A stretch of DNA of 8,242 bases, from assembly GCA_016735355.1 (NCBI GenBank), contig JAERRQ010000220.1, forward strand, positions 1 through 8,242, in the 5' to 3' direction. Each line of letters starts with the position of its first letter. Positions within the stretch are counted from its first letter, which is position 1. The position numbers were made by a program, and so were the translations under genes. The notes beneath the pieces are model-generated. The model had not been told where the DNA came from. It saw only the letters and a list, made by a program, of their open reading frames with translations, and ran no database searches. This DNA is from Desulfobacterales bacterium (GTDB lineage Bacteria; Desulfobacterota; Desulfobacteria; Desulfobacterales; BuS5). This document shows positions 6,423 through 8,242 of this stretch, piece after piece.

Positions 6423-7979
6423 ATGAGTAATCTGTTTTTTCAAAAAGCCGATCCGGCATATTTGGATTTCCAGTATTTAGAGGATCTTTCCACAGCATAC
6501 TGGTATTCTGAAATTTTGTTTGCATCTATAGAACTGAAGCTTTTCATGTTTCTGGATCAAGGGGCCGCAACCATAGAATCTCTTGCTGAAGCTGCAGGGT
6601 GCAGAAAAAAAAGGCTGAAGCGCCTTCTTAATGTCCTGGAACGTCTCAACCTTGTTCATTATCGGGAGGGTAAATTTTGCAACAGCCAGTCTGCGGGAAT
6701 CTACCTGGTGCCCGGGAAGAGCGGATATATGGGTGATTTTTTTTTGTATCGCTCTTATATGAAGCCCAGGTGGGAGGCTATTGTTGATCAGGTTGCATTA
6801 AAAAGCAGGCAGGCGCCTCCGGCCGCCGCCCAGGACGATAATTATGAAAAAAAGACCTTCGAATATGTCCGGGCGATGGATACCCTTGCAAAGCAGAAAG
6901 CCTTTGAAATCATTGAACTGCTGAAAGAAATCCGGTGGGAGACGCCTTTTCTCGACATAGGCGGGGGAGCAGGCGCTGTGAGTCGGGCTGTTATAAAAAC
7001 CAGGCAACGCGGAGGAGCTTTGCTTTTTGAGATCCCTGAAGTAATCCAGGCCGCAAAAAGGATATATCCTGATGAATCTTCGTGGGAGCGAATCGATACA
7101 ATTGAGGGGGACTTTCGTAATTACAGGTTTGATTCCGGACAAAAATTCGGAATGATACTTATGAATAATTTTTTACATGCTTATGGCAGTGATGACGCTT
7201 ATGATTTGCTGTTAAAGGCGATTGATCTGCTCCTGCCGGATGGCCTGCTCGTTATACACGATTATTTTCCGGACAGGGTAGGGCGTTCTCCTAATAAAGG
7301 CGCGCTGTATGACCTTAGCATGTTGCTGAATACATATAACGGAGCTTGTCATGACGCTTCCATGATATCGGAATGGCTGAAAAAAGCCGGGATAACCAGG
7401 GTAGCCATTCGGGATCTTGGCACCGATTCTTCGGTTATTCTTGGAAGCAGAAAAGATATCGGCCTTAATTTGGAGACCGGCTATGAAGAATGGGCATACA
7501 AGGCTGTCAGGGCCGGTTTTACCAAAGCTGTTTTTCTTCCTGTTGAAAAAATCGTGATCGGGGACTGGGTCAGAAAAAAATGCCGGTTCGGATGCGCTGT
7601 TTACGGGAAAAACCTTCAGTGCCCACCGTATGGCATGAAGAGTAAAGAAACACAGGATTTGCTGAAATCATACAAATGCTCGCTTCTTCTTGAGGGCTCT
7701 CCGCCCGGCAAGGAGTTCCATAACAGACTTCTCTTGTTGGAAAAAAAAGCTTTTCTGGCCGGATACCATAAGGCGCTTGTATTCGGAGCGGGGCACTGCC
7801 CGGTTTGCAGCAAATGCCCGGAAGACGATATCTGCAGATATCCTGAAAAAGCCCGTCCTTCCATGGAAGGATCAGGGATAGATGTTTATTCAACAGCAAA
7901 AAATGCCGGGATAAGTCTTAAACCTGTTACAGGCAGAAACCAGTATGTAAAATATATCGGCCTCTTGCTTTTGGAGTAA
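6423..7979 (+). CDS. Fusion: O-methyltransferase-like domain plus C-terminal DUF2284 (Cys-rich, putative metal-binding)
   Basis: A 518-aa two-part protein in one unbroken frame. Residues about 15-90 look like the winged-helix dimerisation domain of small-molecule O-methyltransferases (acetylserotonin/CrtF/BchU type, PF00891). Residues about 145-340 are the SAM-binding Rossmann domain: motif I LDIGGGAGAV at 177-186, FEIPEV at 202-207 (equivalent to the usual DLP-V motif), EGDF at 228-231, NNFLHAYG at 248-255 with His252, and IHDYF at 278-282. Residues about 350-518 match DUF2284, with seven cysteines in two groups: C387, C391, C400 (ending CPP) and C459, C462, C465, C471. This arrangement could bind a metal or Fe-S cluster. 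No signal peptide or membrane segment. A cobalamin/radical SAM-like gene begins four bases after the stop, so the two are probably one operon. The substrate is unknown; a methylated tetrapyrrole, quinone or peptide-like product are all possible. The Met1 start keeps the whole N-terminal domain but has a poor Shine-Dalgarno. Confidence 0.85.
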   Translation: MSNLFFQKADPAYLDFQYLEDLSTAYWYSEILFASIELKLFMFLDQGAATIESLAEAAGCRKKRLKRLLNVLERLNLVHYREGKFCNSQSAGIYLVPGKSGYMGDFFLYRSYMKPRWEAIVDQVALKSRQAPPAAAQDDNYEKKTFEYVRAMDTLAKQKAFEIIELLKEIRWETPFLDIGGGAGAVSRAVIKTRQRGGALLFEIPEVIQAAKRIYPDESSWERIDTIEGDFRNYRFDSGQKFGMILMNNFLHAYGSDDAYDLLLKAIDLLLPDGLLVIHDYFPDRVGRSPNKGALYDLSMLLNTYNGACHDASMISEWLKKAGITRVAIRDLGTDSSVILGSRKDIGLNLETGYEEWAYKAVRAGFTKAVFLPVEKIVIGDWVRKKCRFGCAVYGKNLQCPPYGMKSKETQDLLKSYKCSLLLEGSPPGKEFHNRLLLLEKKAFLAGYHKALVFGAGHCPVCSKCPEDDICRYPEKARPSMEGSGIDVYSTAKNAGISLKPVTGRNQYVKYIGLLLLE

Positions 7980-7982
7980 AAA

Positions 7983-8242
7983 ATGCGTATTTTACTTGTT
8001 CAAGTCCCGAGTTCTCATATGGGTGCCGGAGAAAAAGTATATCCTCTCGGTCTTTCCAGACTTTCGTCCTTAATTCCGAAAGAGCATGCAAAATGGGCTC
8101 TTGATATGAATATTTCTCCGGATCCATGGCCGGAATTAAAAGAGATTCTTTTAAATGTCCAGCCGGATATTGTTTCTCTTTCATTCAGAAATATAGATCC
8201 CCTGGCCGGTCATCAGGCATCTTATCTCTCTTCTTTAAAAAC
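7983..8242 (+). CDS. N-terminus of a B12-binding-type radical SAM protein (partial)
   Basis: The 86 visible codons start at an ATG with GGAG six bases upstream, placed over the stop region of the preceding gene, and run off the window end. The sequence begins MRILLVQVPSS, then KVYPLGLSRLSSLIP (residues 18-32), LDMNISPDPWPEL (40-52) and QPDIVSLSFRNID (61-73). This follows the pattern of the N-terminal cobalamin-binding (Rossmann) domain found in BchE-like radical SAM enzymes: beta strand, PLGL helix, aspartate strand, then PDIVSLS strand. The classic DxHxxG cobalamin motif is not visible in the part seen. The radical SAM CxxxCxxC cluster would lie beyond the edge, so the catalytic half is inferred. 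Operonic with the methyltransferase-DUF2284 gene. Confidence 0.7.
   Translation, partial: MRILLVQVPSSHMGAGEKVYPLGLSRLSSLIPKEHAKWALDMNISPDPWPELKEILLNVQPDIVSLSFRNIDPLAGHQASYLSSLK

Noticed and set aside
6423..7979. Two separate genes, or a frameshift, instead of a fusion
   Set aside because: The frame is continuous from Met1 to the stop, the linker near residues 340-360 has no stop, and no ribosome binding site with a start codon is evident at the domain boundary.
7927..8184. 85-codon open frame on the minus strand at the right end
   Set aside because: It lies opposite the end of the fusion gene and the start of the radical SAM-like gene, whose frame, Shine-Dalgarno and domain pattern are convincing.

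Overview
The window looks like a chromosomal segment of an anaerobic Gram-negative bacterium, most likely a Desulfobacterota (deltaproteobacterial) lineage. This is an inference from gene style only: a lipoprotein of the ChaN type implies an outer-membrane-bearing cell, and a cobalamin-type radical SAM protein next to a DUF2284 (Cys-rich metal-binding) domain is typical of anaerobes. No phylogenetic marker was searched. The base composition is moderately AT-rich.

Layout. Positions 1-3665 (minus strand) hold a tight two-gene unit: polA (DNA polymerase I, 897 aa, all three activities intact by motif) followed after one base by a ChaN-like lipoprotein gene. Positions 3773-4727 (minus strand) hold an overlapping two-gene cassette: an AbiEii-type nucleotidyltransferase (toxin family) and a small 87-aa partner of unknown function. 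The cassette is bracketed by copies of a 28-bp palindromic repeat, one copy at 3704-3731 and a degenerate tandem pair at 4773-4828. Positions 4928-6133 (plus strand) encode a THUMP-domain RNA guanine-N2-type methyltransferase. Positions 6134-6422 are non-coding for protein and hold an inverted repeat, a terminator, a tRNA-Gln(CUG) gene on the minus strand, and a compact divergent promoter region. From 6423 to the right edge (plus strand) runs an operon: a 518-aa fusion of an O-methyltransferase-like enzyme with a DUF2284 domain, then the N-terminus of a protein resembling cobalamin-binding radical SAM enzymes, cut by the window end.

How the parts relate. The left half is housekeeping DNA repair/replication plus an envelope lipoprotein, with a small toxin-antitoxin-like accessory cassette next to it. 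The right half contains RNA modification (methyltransferase and tRNA) and then what looks like the start of a specialised anaerobic biosynthetic or modification pathway, combining SAM-dependent methyl transfer, a Cys-rich putative metal-binding domain and B12/radical SAM chemistry. This last operon and the repeat-bracketed AbiEii cassette are the least explained and most interesting parts of the window.
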